Source: Davidsoniella eucalypti (lineage: Eukaryota > Ascomycota > Sordariomycetes > Microascales > Ceratocystidaceae). Taken from it: DNA of 64,000 nucleotides. The notes below the pieces were generated by a model. That model ran no database searches. It had not been told where the DNA came from and worked only from the letters and a program-made list of their open reading frames with translations. How positions within the stretch are numbered: the first letter of the stretch is position 1; each line of letters starts with the position of its first letter. Positions 55,222 through 64,000 of this stretch are shown here, piece after piece. A program made the translations under genes and the position numbers. Location: positions 186,001 through 250,000 of the forward strand of contig RMBW01000037.1 of the NCBI GenBank assembly GCA_004009845.1. Direction: 5' to 3'.

Positions 55222-57222
55222 ATGCACGTTAGAGCTCTAATAGTAGCAACAGTTGCCTGGACACTATTTGTCCAGGCAGTTGTTGCATCTGCCACAAATG
55301 GCACCTACACTTTGGCTTCTGCCCACCCTCTTAATGAGGCTTCCTCGAGTTCCACTGCTTTTGCGCTCCCGGTGTCAACCATGGAGCCTGTGCTTGCCCA
55401 GAAGGCATCAAACTCCTCGTCCTCGGCTACCTCAGTCTCCGTCTCCTCTGACATGGCCTCTCCAGCGGCAAATGACTCCACGGTTGTGCAGTGGTTTACG
55501 TTTATGCCGCACGTGTCTTTACATGACCGTACTGGCAAAAACGCTTTTAATGTCCACTCCGCGGACGTATTTGCTTACGGATCCGAAGACTCCGTAGCGT
55601 CTCTCTTCGCGTACTCCGGTACGCCGCTCATTAACCTTGACCAGGTTTCTGAGCACCTACTTGCCATCAGCTTCGATGGAGCTGATAAACTCGCTATTGA
55701 GTTCGCTACTATCGATGCTGCCACCACTGCTCTGGATGTGTGGGCATCTGCCTTGGCTTCCGCCTCTCAAGGCAGCGTCATGGCGATGACGCCAATTGGT
55801 TCTGTTGACTCACAGAACCATGGATGGTTCGGCGTCTCGGGCATCACTGCCCGAGGAAAAACCATGATAGTGTTGGATGTCACTCCCAACACAATCAATG
55901 ATCTCGAGGACTGGAATGTCATGACTGACACGGCAGATGACTTCCAAAATGTCACTGATCCTCTAATGATCGAATTGGTCTCGTCGTCGGTAGATGATAC
56001 CACGCCTTGGAAGTCAAAGTACATGTTCTTTGACTTCCAGCACAACAGTGGAATCACGTACAGTGATTCCCATCTGGATTTGGGCCTCAAGTGCTCATCG
56101 TGTGATGTGTCTGGGGCCATCGGCTTTAGCTACCGGGCTGGAAAGCGTCATGGTGGAGATTTCAAGATCTCTACCAAGGGTGTAGTTGCCCAGACGTTGC
56201 TGAGACTTTATGTCACTGGACACGCTGTCCAGGGTCTTACGGGCTCTCAGCAACTACTGGCGTTACCACCAGTGTCCTTCCAGGTGCCGGATATTGGCTC
56301 TGTATCGCTGTCCCTCAGTGACAGTATTGGCTACTCGGTATCCGATATCCAGGCATACGCTCGCCTAGACTTTGGAGGCAAGATGACGGTCTCTGATGAG
56401 AATCGTCTCCTAGCCCATGCTGAGGGACGCGTCTGGAAGAGTCGTGTTGGTGCGAATATCGAGGCACCTGTCTTCTCATTATACAAGCCCACAGTGTCTG
56501 GTGGTTTGTATGGTGAAGTGTCTGTCTACCATGCAATCCATGCCGATGTGACATTCGAATCATTGTTCATTGATGCCTCTGTATCCGCTACTATGGACTG
56601 GAAGTTCCCCCAGTTCCATCTAACGGCTGCAGCTTCATATGACGATGCTTGTGGATTGTGTGGTGGGGGGAAGTTTGGACTTTCTGGGGATCTTGACTTG
56701 GACAGTGTCATGACTGTCGGTCTCAAGCCAAGGATCTTTGGTATGGACCTATCTTGGCTATCGTTCACCCAGTCTACTACGACTAAGGTGATTGACCTGT
56801 TGGACTTCTGTGTGGCATCCGGTCCTGAGTGCAAGAGTAGATGGTTTGACCTCAACCCTAGTCACTGGCACTCAAGATCCTTCCGTAAAAAGGATGCTCA
56901 CAAGCTGTTCCGGGACTCCGACTTGACGATCACTCATGGCATTGAGTTGCCATTTGAGGCCGAGGATATGCCTTCGGATGTTGCGGACGATCTCTTCGAC
57001 ATGCTGGAAGATGATCGGACCCAATGGTCCAAGGCGTCCTCGGGTGCCATGGTCGGCCGTCTGGTCGACATGGTTGCCAAGCGGGAGTGGCTCCGCGGCA
57101 CAGTCAAGGAGCCCTTTAACCCAGTCAAGGATGACTGGACTTTGTCCACTTCCCAGAAGGCCGAGATGTTCCGCCAACATCCGGAGTATAAAGAGGAATT
57201 TGATGAATGGGAGCTTGAGTAA
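55222..57222 (+). CDS. Large secreted protein of the DUF7029/DUF7223 type
   Basis: Single exon, 666 aa. Signal peptide at residues 1-24 (MHVRALIVATVAWTLFVQAV). A Ser/Ala-rich linker is followed, from about residue 88, by a beta-rich domain with VQWFTFMPHVSLHDRTGK and SVASLFAYSGTPLINL, resembling the fungal extracellular DUF7029 module. The central part (about 255-520) is beta-rich with YMFFDFQHNSG, LDLGLKCSSCDVSG, DDACGLCGGGKFGLSG and other paired Cys, resembling the DUF7223-type domain. The last 130 residues are acidic and helical and end without a GPI signal, so the protein is probably secreted free. Cys pairs suggest disulphides. Function is unknown; such proteins are frequent in fungal secretomes. 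Domain names are from memory of the architecture and should be treated as likely, not certain. Confidence 0.8.
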   Translation: MHVRALIVATVAWTLFVQAVVASATNGTYTLASAHPLNEASSSSTAFALPVSTMEPVLAQKASNSSSSATSVSVSSDMASPAANDSTVVQWFTFMPHVSLHDRTGKNAFNVHSADVFAYGSEDSVASLFAYSGTPLINLDQVSEHLLAISFDGADKLAIEFATIDAATTALDVWASALASASQGSVMAMTPIGSVDSQNHGWFGVSGITARGKTMIVLDVTPNTINDLEDWNVMTDTADDFQNVTDPLMIELVSSSVDDTTPWKSKYMFFDFQHNSGITYSDSHLDLGLKCSSCDVSGAIGFSYRAGKRHGGDFKISTKGVVAQTLLRLYVTGHAVQGLTGSQQLLALPPVSFQVPDIGSVSLSLSDSIGYSVSDIQAYARLDFGGKMTVSDENRLLAHAEGRVWKSRVGANIEAPVFSLYKPTVSGGLYGEVSVYHAIHADVTFESLFIDASVSATMDWKFPQFHLTAAASYDDACGLCGGGKFGLSGDLDLDSVMTVGLKPRIFGMDLSWLSFTQSTTTKVIDLLDFCVASGPECKSRWFDLNPSHWHSRSFRKKDAHKLFRDSDLTITHGIELPFEAEDMPSDVADDLFDMLEDDRTQWSKASSGAMVGRLVDMVAKREWLRGTVKEPFNPVKDDWTLSTSQKAEMFRQHPEYKEEFDEWELE

Positions 57223-58699
57223 GCTCGCCCTCATTATCATGTTCCATATAGAGTGGTTTAATGTTTGTTGTACCTGTTCGGGTCCCTCTGTTTGTTGTGC
57301 TTTATTTAGTTTGATTTATTTCACTATATTGATGTTTTAATGAAGTATTCTCTAAAAATTCCCTTGTACAACTATGTGATTATTTAATGAATGAACAGTC
57401 TTTTGAATGTGATGCTACATAAGCTAAAGTTACACTTTCTTCCAATATCTTCTTTTTTAAAAATCAATGGCCGATAAATGGGCTTCCATATATTGAGTAC
57501 CAAAAAAGACCGTAAATATACCAAGCTCTTGCCATAGTATGCCGTAATACTCCGGTGAAAAGCCTATTACACATGATAAAGAGGTTTGTTCTCCCTCACC
57601 TCACATATAAATCATCCCTCTATTCTCCCTATATACATACAACTCAAGTAGCACAGAGATCGAAGCTACTATTGAAATGTGGAAGTGTCGCCACTAGTTC
57701 GTCGGGGCTAGGGGCCGGTGTCATCCCGCACATACAAAACTATTAAGTTTGTCCAGCGGGTGACGTTAAGTATTCGTCCGGTAATCAATCTGTCGCTAAA
57801 TATAATCAAATCAAATCCCGTGCCGGCACCGGGGCCGGGATACGTATATGTACATGTATACTGCTTTGATTCTATTCTCAACACTATTACATGTTTTTAT
57901 TTCCATAGCTAGGTCAAAGAATATATAAATACTCACCTAGCCATGGTGAGATCATAATCATATATCTGTATCGTTACATTATTGAAGTGTTATCTATCCT
58001 TAAAAGCATCACGCGCAAAACATGAGGTAGCTGTTGTGATATTGTAAAATCAAAATGCCCATTTCTGCCCAATGCCATGAAACGAACAAGCCATCTTGCA
58101 TTCTGGGCTCTGACTGCAAAATTGGCCCCAATAGCCTAACCGCTTCAAATTCTAAGCAGTATAAGCAGCTTTCTTATGTAGTACTCGTGCAACGGCCCAC
58201 AATATTATATTGGATGATAAATATTGTAGGGCATTGCACAAGTACATGTAGTCTGTTACACTCACTTTCTTTAGCACCGCACCTACCATAGCCTGTGATG
58301 CAGTAATATTTATGATGGCATCATTGTTGTGCCACACTACGGGAACTGCCTCGAATCCAGGCTGTTATCAACATATTTCTACGATATCGTGCCGCAAAGC
58401 TTAATTTGAAGCAAGAATTACGTCAGGAAAGATCACCTTAGAGATCATTGGTATTAAAAATCGTACGTATCTATGGCTTAATCTCATCATAACGCACATA
58501 AAGTATGGATCCCAGAGATTCGGGTTCCAAGTCCATGGTATAGATCTAGTTCCTACTACTGTAGGCGATGCGTATACCAGAATCTTACAACGAATTGAGC
58601 CTGTCAGTCTATAATAGGCCGTCCTTATTCTCCAGAAGTACAGAGGGTAGAAAAGACAAATCTAGAAGGAAGAGATAGAGTTATGACTCTGCAATTCTA
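57223..58699. other. Intergenic region with a dispersed repeat, no gene seen
   Basis: AT-rich except for 57690-57840, which holds repeat DNA (57762-57817, listed separately) and a palindrome-rich CCGTGCCGGCACCGG stretch at 57817-57833. Confidence 0.45.
57762..57817 (+). repeat. Dispersed repeat shared with 53.6 kb
   Basis: GACGTTAAGTATTCGTCCGG, TAATCAATC and CTAAATATAATCAAA match the order at 53617-53710 with the middle part shortened. Confidence 0.5.
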
Positions 58700-59385
58700 A
58701 CTATGTCAGTGATAATTAGCACTGCTCTTATATCAACGTGCTCTGAAGGCCATTTTGATATTGCAAATCTCTTGATCGAGAAAGGCGCAGATGTCGACAG
58801 GCTATCATCGACGCACTGCCCTAACCTCGGCTTACTCTAACGGCCATCTCGAAGATGTGAAGCTCCTAATTGAAAGAGGTGCAAATATCAATTATTGTGC
58901 CGTTTTAATGTATATTACAAGCATTTCTTTCGGACTAGAATTTAGTACTTGGGAGTATGATAAATATCTTCAAATATGGACCAAAATCCATAATCTTGCC
59001 AAAGCCTTCATACTCATATTCGTCAGTCTTTGCAACCTCTGTCAACTGTTCTTTCTTCACTGGGGCTATAAAAATATATTTAGTAACTATATAGTTAAGT
59101 AGCCTATCATTCTACTGTAGAAGTAAACCTTTTTGATTTGAATAAAAGTGCTGGTAGATGGCAAGGGCGTGGATATCAATGACGAAACTCATGAAAACGC
59201 TACACTGACTTGAGATACCTTACTTCTTAGGTCTTGCTCTGCCCTTTTCAAAAGCATGGCTCGACGACTTCTAGAAGAGGGTCTTTTAAAACAGCATCTT
59301 TATCAAGCTAATAGAAAGGGACGATTTCGTCTTTCCTTAGAGTCTCTTTTCCTCGCATCTCATGTTACAAAGGTGTGTTAAGGCT
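58700..59385 (+). pseudogene. Ankyrin-repeat protein relic
   Basis: Broken frames show ankyrin units: SEGHFDIANLLIEKGADVD near 58745-58800, then in another frame RTALTSAYSNGHLEDVKLLI with ERGANIN near 58812-58895. A later remnant, VLVDGKGVDINDE, is near 59147, followed by MARRLLEEGLL near 59256. The consensus G-H-x5-LL-x3-GA-x-[IV]-[DN] is clear. Stops and frame changes between units rule out an intact product. Ankyrin-rich genes are common and often decayed in filamentous ascomycetes. Confidence 0.6.
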
Positions 59386-60264
59386 TGGTTTTTTTCTTTT
59401 TCTGGGGGGTGTCAAATATGGAAATCCGTGTAAGCTTGTTTTCTCTCATCGTAGCTGGAGTCAAAAGTCTTAGTACCCGACCTATGTGTATATAATATAT
59501 GTCTTGATATTAAGATACTAGACTTCAACGTCAACTTAGAATAGATTAACAAAAAGCTAACTATATTATATAGGTAACACTAGTACATCAAGTTACCCTC
59601 GGTTACAAAGAAGTATATGGCACTTCAATCTTTTAGTTGTACTGGTGTTGGCTAGAATAAGCCATTTTACCCTACTTACTGTTTCTACTGCTCTACTATT
59701 TGTAACAATAGACAATATTATCAAAGCATATTACATCATAGTCCAAAGTTAGGAATCATACCCATATGCCCAAGTCTTTGAAAGCCAATTACAAAAGTAA
59801 GTGCTTTTAGTTGAAATATATCTTCTTCTCTTGGCTGTGCTGGTGCCTCTAATACTTTATTTTCCTGTTTGTTTTCTGTATACCTCCAATATTGTATAAG
59901 CGAACAATGTTTGATCAAAACTTATCTTGGTGCAGCCATCTTGTATTCGTAGGGTTAGGGTTTGATATAGCCAAAGTGCTGGCACGGGCATCTCGATGTT
60001 AAGCCAAGGCTGAAGCTTGGTGTTTGGTTATTTATCCCTAACAAGATTAAACAGGATATAATTGGCGGAAAACAAACAGCTGCTTCAGCCTTGCATGTCA
60101 GACCCACAATTATTTTATTCACTCCAAAGGCTCGTTAATCGACGACGCGATCGCGAAAAAAAAAACCCATTTGCCATTAAAGCCGATTAATTCCTGCATA
60201 TCTCGACGAAAACTAGGCATTACAAAGCAAATAACCGAAAATTGAAATAAGAAGTATAACCACG
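59386..60264. other. Intergenic region, presumed promoter of the U1-C gene
   Basis: AT-rich; no gene recognised. Right end precedes the U1-C start codon at 60265. Confidence 0.45.
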
Positions 60265-61449
60265 ATGCCGAAATGTAAGTCAGGCTTATATCAGTCCCAG
60301 AATCATTCCTGTATTCATATTTCAATTGTGTTTGGAGTTAATCGCTAACTAACTTGCTTGATGATGTCTAGTTTTCTGTACGTTCTATCACGATCCTATA
60401 CAAGTCCCATCCCAAGCAATACATCCGACGAACTTCAAGCTTAGCGATCCAGTCGAACTCACGATATCTTTCCTTCCATGCTGTTGAGGACTTGTCTCTC
60501 TTGCCATAACTTAAGCAATCAGTGATACATGAGAGTTGAAATAAGCAATAGACTTCGCACTTTTCCTCGTCGTCATCCGAACGACAGACATGTGACTTGA
60601 ACCGTGTACGATCATATAGCTAACTAGAGATCCTATTGTTCAACTAATAGGCGATTATTGCGATGTCTACTTGACGCACGACTCGATGAGTGTGCGCAAG
60701 GCGCATAACTCGGGCCGCAACCATCTGCGCAACGTCGTCGACTACTACGAGCGTGAGTCTTCCTCACCGTCTTCTATCCGCCCTTATACGAACCGACTAC
60801 GGCCACCCCACTCGAACAACGCAAGCAAATAGATACGGAAAAGCTAACGTCTTGATTTTCGATTAGGCATCGGCCATGAAAAGGCACAGTCTGTCATCGA
60901 CAGCATCACTTCTTCCTACGCGGCCGAGGGCCAAGCACATAACAATCCGATGCTACTACATAACCAGGCCGGCGGTGGTCTTGGCGCTGTTCCAGGTGGT
61001 TTCCCTGGCGGAATGCCACCACCGTTTGGTTTCCCCGGCTTCCCGCCTCCGGCTGGATTCGGCGCCGGTTTGCCTCCTGGTAAGTCACTCTTCCTTCTCT
61101 TCCTCAGGCGCGATATACATCCATGGCTTGGTGACTAGCGTTTTCTAATATTTCTTCCTCTTCTGTAGCTCCGGGTGCTGCACGTGGTATGCCACCGATA
61201 CCCGGTACCAACGGTTTCCCTCCTCTACCTGGCAGTCTTCCCTTTCCACCTCCTGCTGGTCTACCTTTCCCTCCACCAGGCTTCCCGCATTTCCCTGGTG
61301 GCCCCGGCGCCAACGGAGCTCCAGGAGCTGGCGTTCCTCCCAGTGGTGGCTCCGGCATGCCAGCCTTCCCTGGTTTCCCGCCGGGCGGTTTCCCTCCGCC
61401 TGGTATGGGCGGAATGCCGAGTGGCCCACCGGGAATGGATAAGCGGTGA
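60265..61449 (+). CDS. YHC1: U1 snRNP protein C with a 6-nt microexon
   Basis: U1-C stabilises base pairing of U1 snRNA with the 5' splice site in the nucleus. I assign exons 60265-60274, 60372-60377, 60651-60752, 60867-61079 and 61169-61449, all GT/AG, total 203 aa. Exon 2 is only six bases, TTTTCT, between TCTAG and GTACGT. Joining exons 1-3 yields the N-terminus MPKFFCDYCDVYLTHDS, the matrin-type zinc finger of U1-C: Cys6, Cys9, then His in RKAHNSGRNH. Without the microexon the first zinc Cys would lose its normal spacing. Exon 4 continues RIGHEKAQSVIDSITSSY, followed by a long Gly/Pro/Met/Phe-rich tail typical of fungal and animal U1-C. Length fits the filamentous fungal orthologs. The first exon codes for just over three residues. 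Identity is very secure; the microexon is the only reading that gives the family N-terminus. Confidence 0.93.
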
Positions 61450-62046
61450 ACGTCGACGCTGGAAGGAGGGGAGATAATATGAGGGTTGGTTGAGCTTATC
61501 ATGTAGAGAGGCACAACACTTGGTTTTTGTTTTAATCTTCATGTTTAGGAGTTTGGGGCGTCTTTTGAGACTGGATTTGGTTCAAATAACAGTGTTTCTT
61601 CTCTTTCAATCTTATTTACAAAATCTAAACAAGCTACTAATTCACACAAGTATCGGAAAATAGTATTGAAAACAATGATCAAATATACGTATCTAATAAA
61701 ACATGGAACAAAAAAGCAAGTAGCAAGGAAACAAACAATAAAGGGCACCTATTAAGATAGCTTTAAGCTACAATGAGATATCCTTCATATAAATAAAACA
61801 ATTCGGTAAAGACCCATGTGAAATGATTCAGTAAACCAAAGAAAACAATTGAAATAGAACAAAAATCTTCCTCAAACTCTGCACCAAAAAAAAATAAAAA
61901 ATAAAACAGGGTGTTCGTTCATATCATAAACATAAAATCGTGGAAAGAAAAATCGTAAGAAATCAAGTTTCAGAAAACATGAAAGCAGAAAAGAAAAGAA
62001 AAAAAAAGAACATCAACTTTGGTGGAAAAAAAAAGCAAAAGCGCTT
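61450..62046. other. Convergent intergenic region
   Basis: AT-rich spacer between the U1-C gene (+) and the Ser/Arg-rich gene (-), with A-rich stretches at 61885-61905 and 61990-62040. No gene seen. Confidence 0.5.
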
Positions 62047-64000
62047 TCATATCAAGGCACGTTTGTTAGGCGATGTCAACTCTAAACCAGAGTGTGCTCT
62101 ACGGTGTGGTTGTTGGAATGTCGGCGTCTCGGATAAGTAGACTTGTCTAGATTTACGTTGGAGCTGATAAGGTTGTCTCCGTATACTTTGCTCTTGCTCT
62201 GAACGACGACGAGGTTGCTGCGCAGAATGAGGTCTGGGGTATTGCTCGCCCTCGGAAAGACGATGGCGGGGCACTTGGTTCACGGCCTTTGGCGTATAAG
62301 TCACTGTGGGGGCGGTAGATGGTAGAGATGCGGCTTGTGGTTGGATTGTTTGTTCTCGGCGACGAACCACATCTTCTACTCCGTCACGGACTTCTTTGGG
62401 CGCTGAGATCTTGCCACGGAGTTCCTGCGTGCGCTTCTCACGGCGTTTCTCGCTGATGCGGCGCGGAATATTGCCTATGGTCGAGAGACCGTTTCGAACA
62501 CCAGCAACACCAGCCTGGGCTGTGCTGACAGATGCCGCGATAGGGCGGCTATGAAGCCAAGTCAAGTTAAGGCTGCTGCGCTGACTCTGCGACGTCTTGC
62601 TACGTCCACGGTTCTCATCATCGTAACGATAATGGCGCCGATAATCATCTTCGTACATGTCCCGGTCGATGGCGGCTGAAGTGTACGGGCGTTGGGCCTC
62701 AAGTTCAAGATATTCGTCGCGGAGGGAGTTGGAACTGTCCTCGTGTGGCATGACGCGCAGGGTACCACTAGGCGTACGGCCAATAACGCGGCGCTCGGTG
62801 GTATTCGGGTTATCATTAGGAGACACAATGGACGGAGTCGAAGAAACACCGGAGTCGTGAGTGGTGATCAAGGTCAGTGTTTGCCGGAGACGGTTGCTGA
62901 TGCTGCGCTTCAGACTGCTTGCACGAGAGGGCGGCTTCGTGTATTCCAGCTGGCTTTGACTCCGTTCCGGAGTAGTTCCACGTGAAGAGAAGGTCGAGGC
63001 AGCAGAGAGCGGACGGCGCCATAGACTACTTTGTGGGCGTTGAGCGGGATCGGTGTTGGACCGAGACACTGATGCACTGGTGCCGGGGTAGTTTGATGGA
63101 ATCGGCGTGACATCACGACCACCCGAGGCAGGCGGGTACTTGCGATCGCGCTTGGTCGACGAGAAGGCACGAGTAATGAAGTTGTTGGAGACTGTTTCTT
63201 GCGAAGTCGTAGATGTTACAGAGCCGCGGCGACGAGAAAGCGCCTTGCGTACAAGTGACAAGCTACGGCGGCCTTGTAATTCTTGAGCAGCAGCATCTTG
63301 GATTTGCTTCTCTTGCACGTTTGATTGGTCCTTGGTAGTGATTGACGTGGGCGGAATCGGGGCATTGCGAGGGTTCCGTAGCGGAGACTCGACCTCCTCC
63401 AGGGTCTTGTGGGCAGCCGTAGCGTGGATAGGAGTGGACGGCTCGGCCATGACCCCCTTGCTAGCAGTGTATGTGGTGCTAGGAGGTGTGCGAGAACGAC
63501 CACGTTCCACAGATCTATCACGATGACCACTAGAAGAAGTGCGAGTGACGGAGACATCGTGGTTACTACCGGAGTGGTTGCTACTAGATAGTCGGTCATC
63601 AGATACTCCACGAGAACGGGCAATACTGGAAGCATCTGAAGGGCGGCTAGAGTTGTGATCAACGACAAGCACCGACGTATTCTGGTGTGCATAGATGTTG
63701 ATGGCCTTAGCTTCAGACATCTCTAGTGTAGTACCAGTTGTCTCAATAGACGCAACGGAAAAGGGTGTTTTGAGCATAGTTTCGCGCCGCTTAGCCTCAT
63801 CATTGGACATTTGGGTATTGGGAGAAACACAATGAACAGCACGGTTGACTGGCGCCGGAGCGAATCCGGGAATCAGAATAGGTGGTTGGCTTGTTCCATC
63901 TATATCTAGAGTGGCGGGAGGCTCAATACGGACAACTTGCTGTTGCTTTTGCTGGAGTTGGGCCAACTGGTCGTGCAAGGCATTGTGAGCCTGGATGCTT
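62047..64000 (-). CDS. Ser/Arg-rich disordered protein, 5' end outside the window
   Basis: The minus-strand frame is open from the right edge to the stop at 62047-62049, at least 650 codons; no ATG near the edge is a convincing start, so the N-terminus lies beyond the window. The visible start is a Gln-rich coiled-coil-like stretch (LAQLQQKQQQVV). The bulk is low complexity, rich in Ser, Arg, Thr and Pro, with RSRTPPS-like and SRRRGS sites suggestive of phosphorylation. Near the C-terminus is a better-conserved-looking block, LSTIGNIPRRISEKRREKR followed by TQELRGKISAPKEVRDGVE. I do not recognise the family. No membrane span or enzyme motif in the visible part. Confidence 0.75.
   Translation of the reverse strand, partial: SIQAHNALHDQLAQLQQKQQQVVRIEPPATLDIDGTSQPPILIPGFAPAPVNRAVHCVSPNTQMSNDEAKRRETMLKTPFSVASIETTGTTLEMSEAKAINIYAHQNTSVLVVDHNSSRPSDASSIARSRGVSDDRLSSSNHSGSNHDVSVTRTSSSGHRDRSVERGRSRTPPSTTYTASKGVMAEPSTPIHATAAHKTLEEVESPLRNPRNAPIPPTSITTKDQSNVQEKQIQDAAAQELQGRRSLSLVRKALSRRRGSVTSTTSQETVSNNFITRAFSSTKRDRKYPPASGGRDVTPIPSNYPGTSASVSRSNTDPAQRPQSSLWRRPLSAASTFSSRGTTPERSQSQLEYTKPPSRASSLKRSISNRLRQTLTLITTHDSGVSSTPSIVSPNDNPNTTERRVIGRTPSGTLRVMPHEDSSNSLRDEYLELEAQRPYTSAAIDRDMYEDDYRRHYRYDDENRGRSKTSQSQRSSLNLTWLHSRPIAASVSTAQAGVAGVRNGLSTIGNIPRRISEKRREKRTQELRGKISAPKEVRDGVEDVVRRREQTIQPQAASLPSTAPTVTYTPKAVNQVPRHRLSEGEQYPRPHSAQQPRRRSEQEQSIRRQPYQLQRKSRQVYLSETPTFQQPHRRAHSGLELTSPNKRALI

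Overview
The window looks like nuclear DNA of a filamentous ascomycete (Pezizomycotina). Reasons: short introns of about 60-140 nt with GTAAGT/GTGAGT donors and CTAAC-like branch sites; intron-containing Pol III tRNA genes; a fungal protein set (an EsdC-like glycogen-binding-domain protein, a SUR7-type four-span membrane protein, a GPI-anchored PI-PLC-like protein, DUF2293 and DUF7029-type proteins, U1 snRNP C); and Tad1/I-type LINE remains. I cannot fix the class or genus. Gene density is low: about 11-13 credible protein genes in 64 kb, separated by AT-rich or pyrimidine-rich spacers of 1-5 kb.

Layout. 0-5.4 kb: a long pyrimidine-rich leader, then a five-exon DUF2293 gene (+). 8.5-10.3 kb: an intron-bearing tRNA-Ile(AAU) gene (-) with a serial array of a 762-bp-period repetitive element abutting its 5' end. 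14.3-15.9 kb: a tiny GPI-anchored protein (+) and an HD-domain phosphohydrolase (-). 16.3-19.8 kb: relic zone (inverted pieces of the tRNA-associated element, a broken HNH-endonuclease gene, a decayed LINE RT fragment). 25.1-30.8 kb: esdC-like gene (+), amidohydrolase_2 gene (+), SUR7-like gene (-). 35.1-38.3 kb: PI-PLC-like GPI protein (+) and a membrane GNAT-like protein (-). 40.3-40.9 kb: degenerate tandem repeats. 43.7-45.1 kb: duplicated leader/intron cassette and a GC-rich putative zinc-finger gene. 46.3-53.9 kb: accessory, transposon-rich zone with tRNA-Arg(ACG) abutted by a broken Tad1-like LINE, a frameshifted Myb/SANT-like gene, a poly-G tract, two 5' tRNA halves joined to repeat DNA, and a relic of a LINE that seems to carry a restriction-like endonuclease. 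55-64 kb: secreted DUF7029-type protein, ankyrin relic, U1 snRNP C gene with a 6-nt microexon, and a Ser/Arg-rich protein running off the right edge.

The strongest candidate for something undescribed is the tRNA connection. An element with a (CAA)n tail has inserted repeatedly at one position at the 5' end of tRNA-Ile, each copy flanked by the same 13-15 bp target sequence. A related copy at 53.7 kb is fused to a tRNA-Ile 5' half, a LINE abuts tRNA-Arg at its first base, and a restriction-like-endonuclease-type LINE remnant lies nearby. Housekeeping genes otherwise show no operon-like logic; neighbours are functionally unrelated. All calls come from reading the sequence by eye; no database or alignment software was used.
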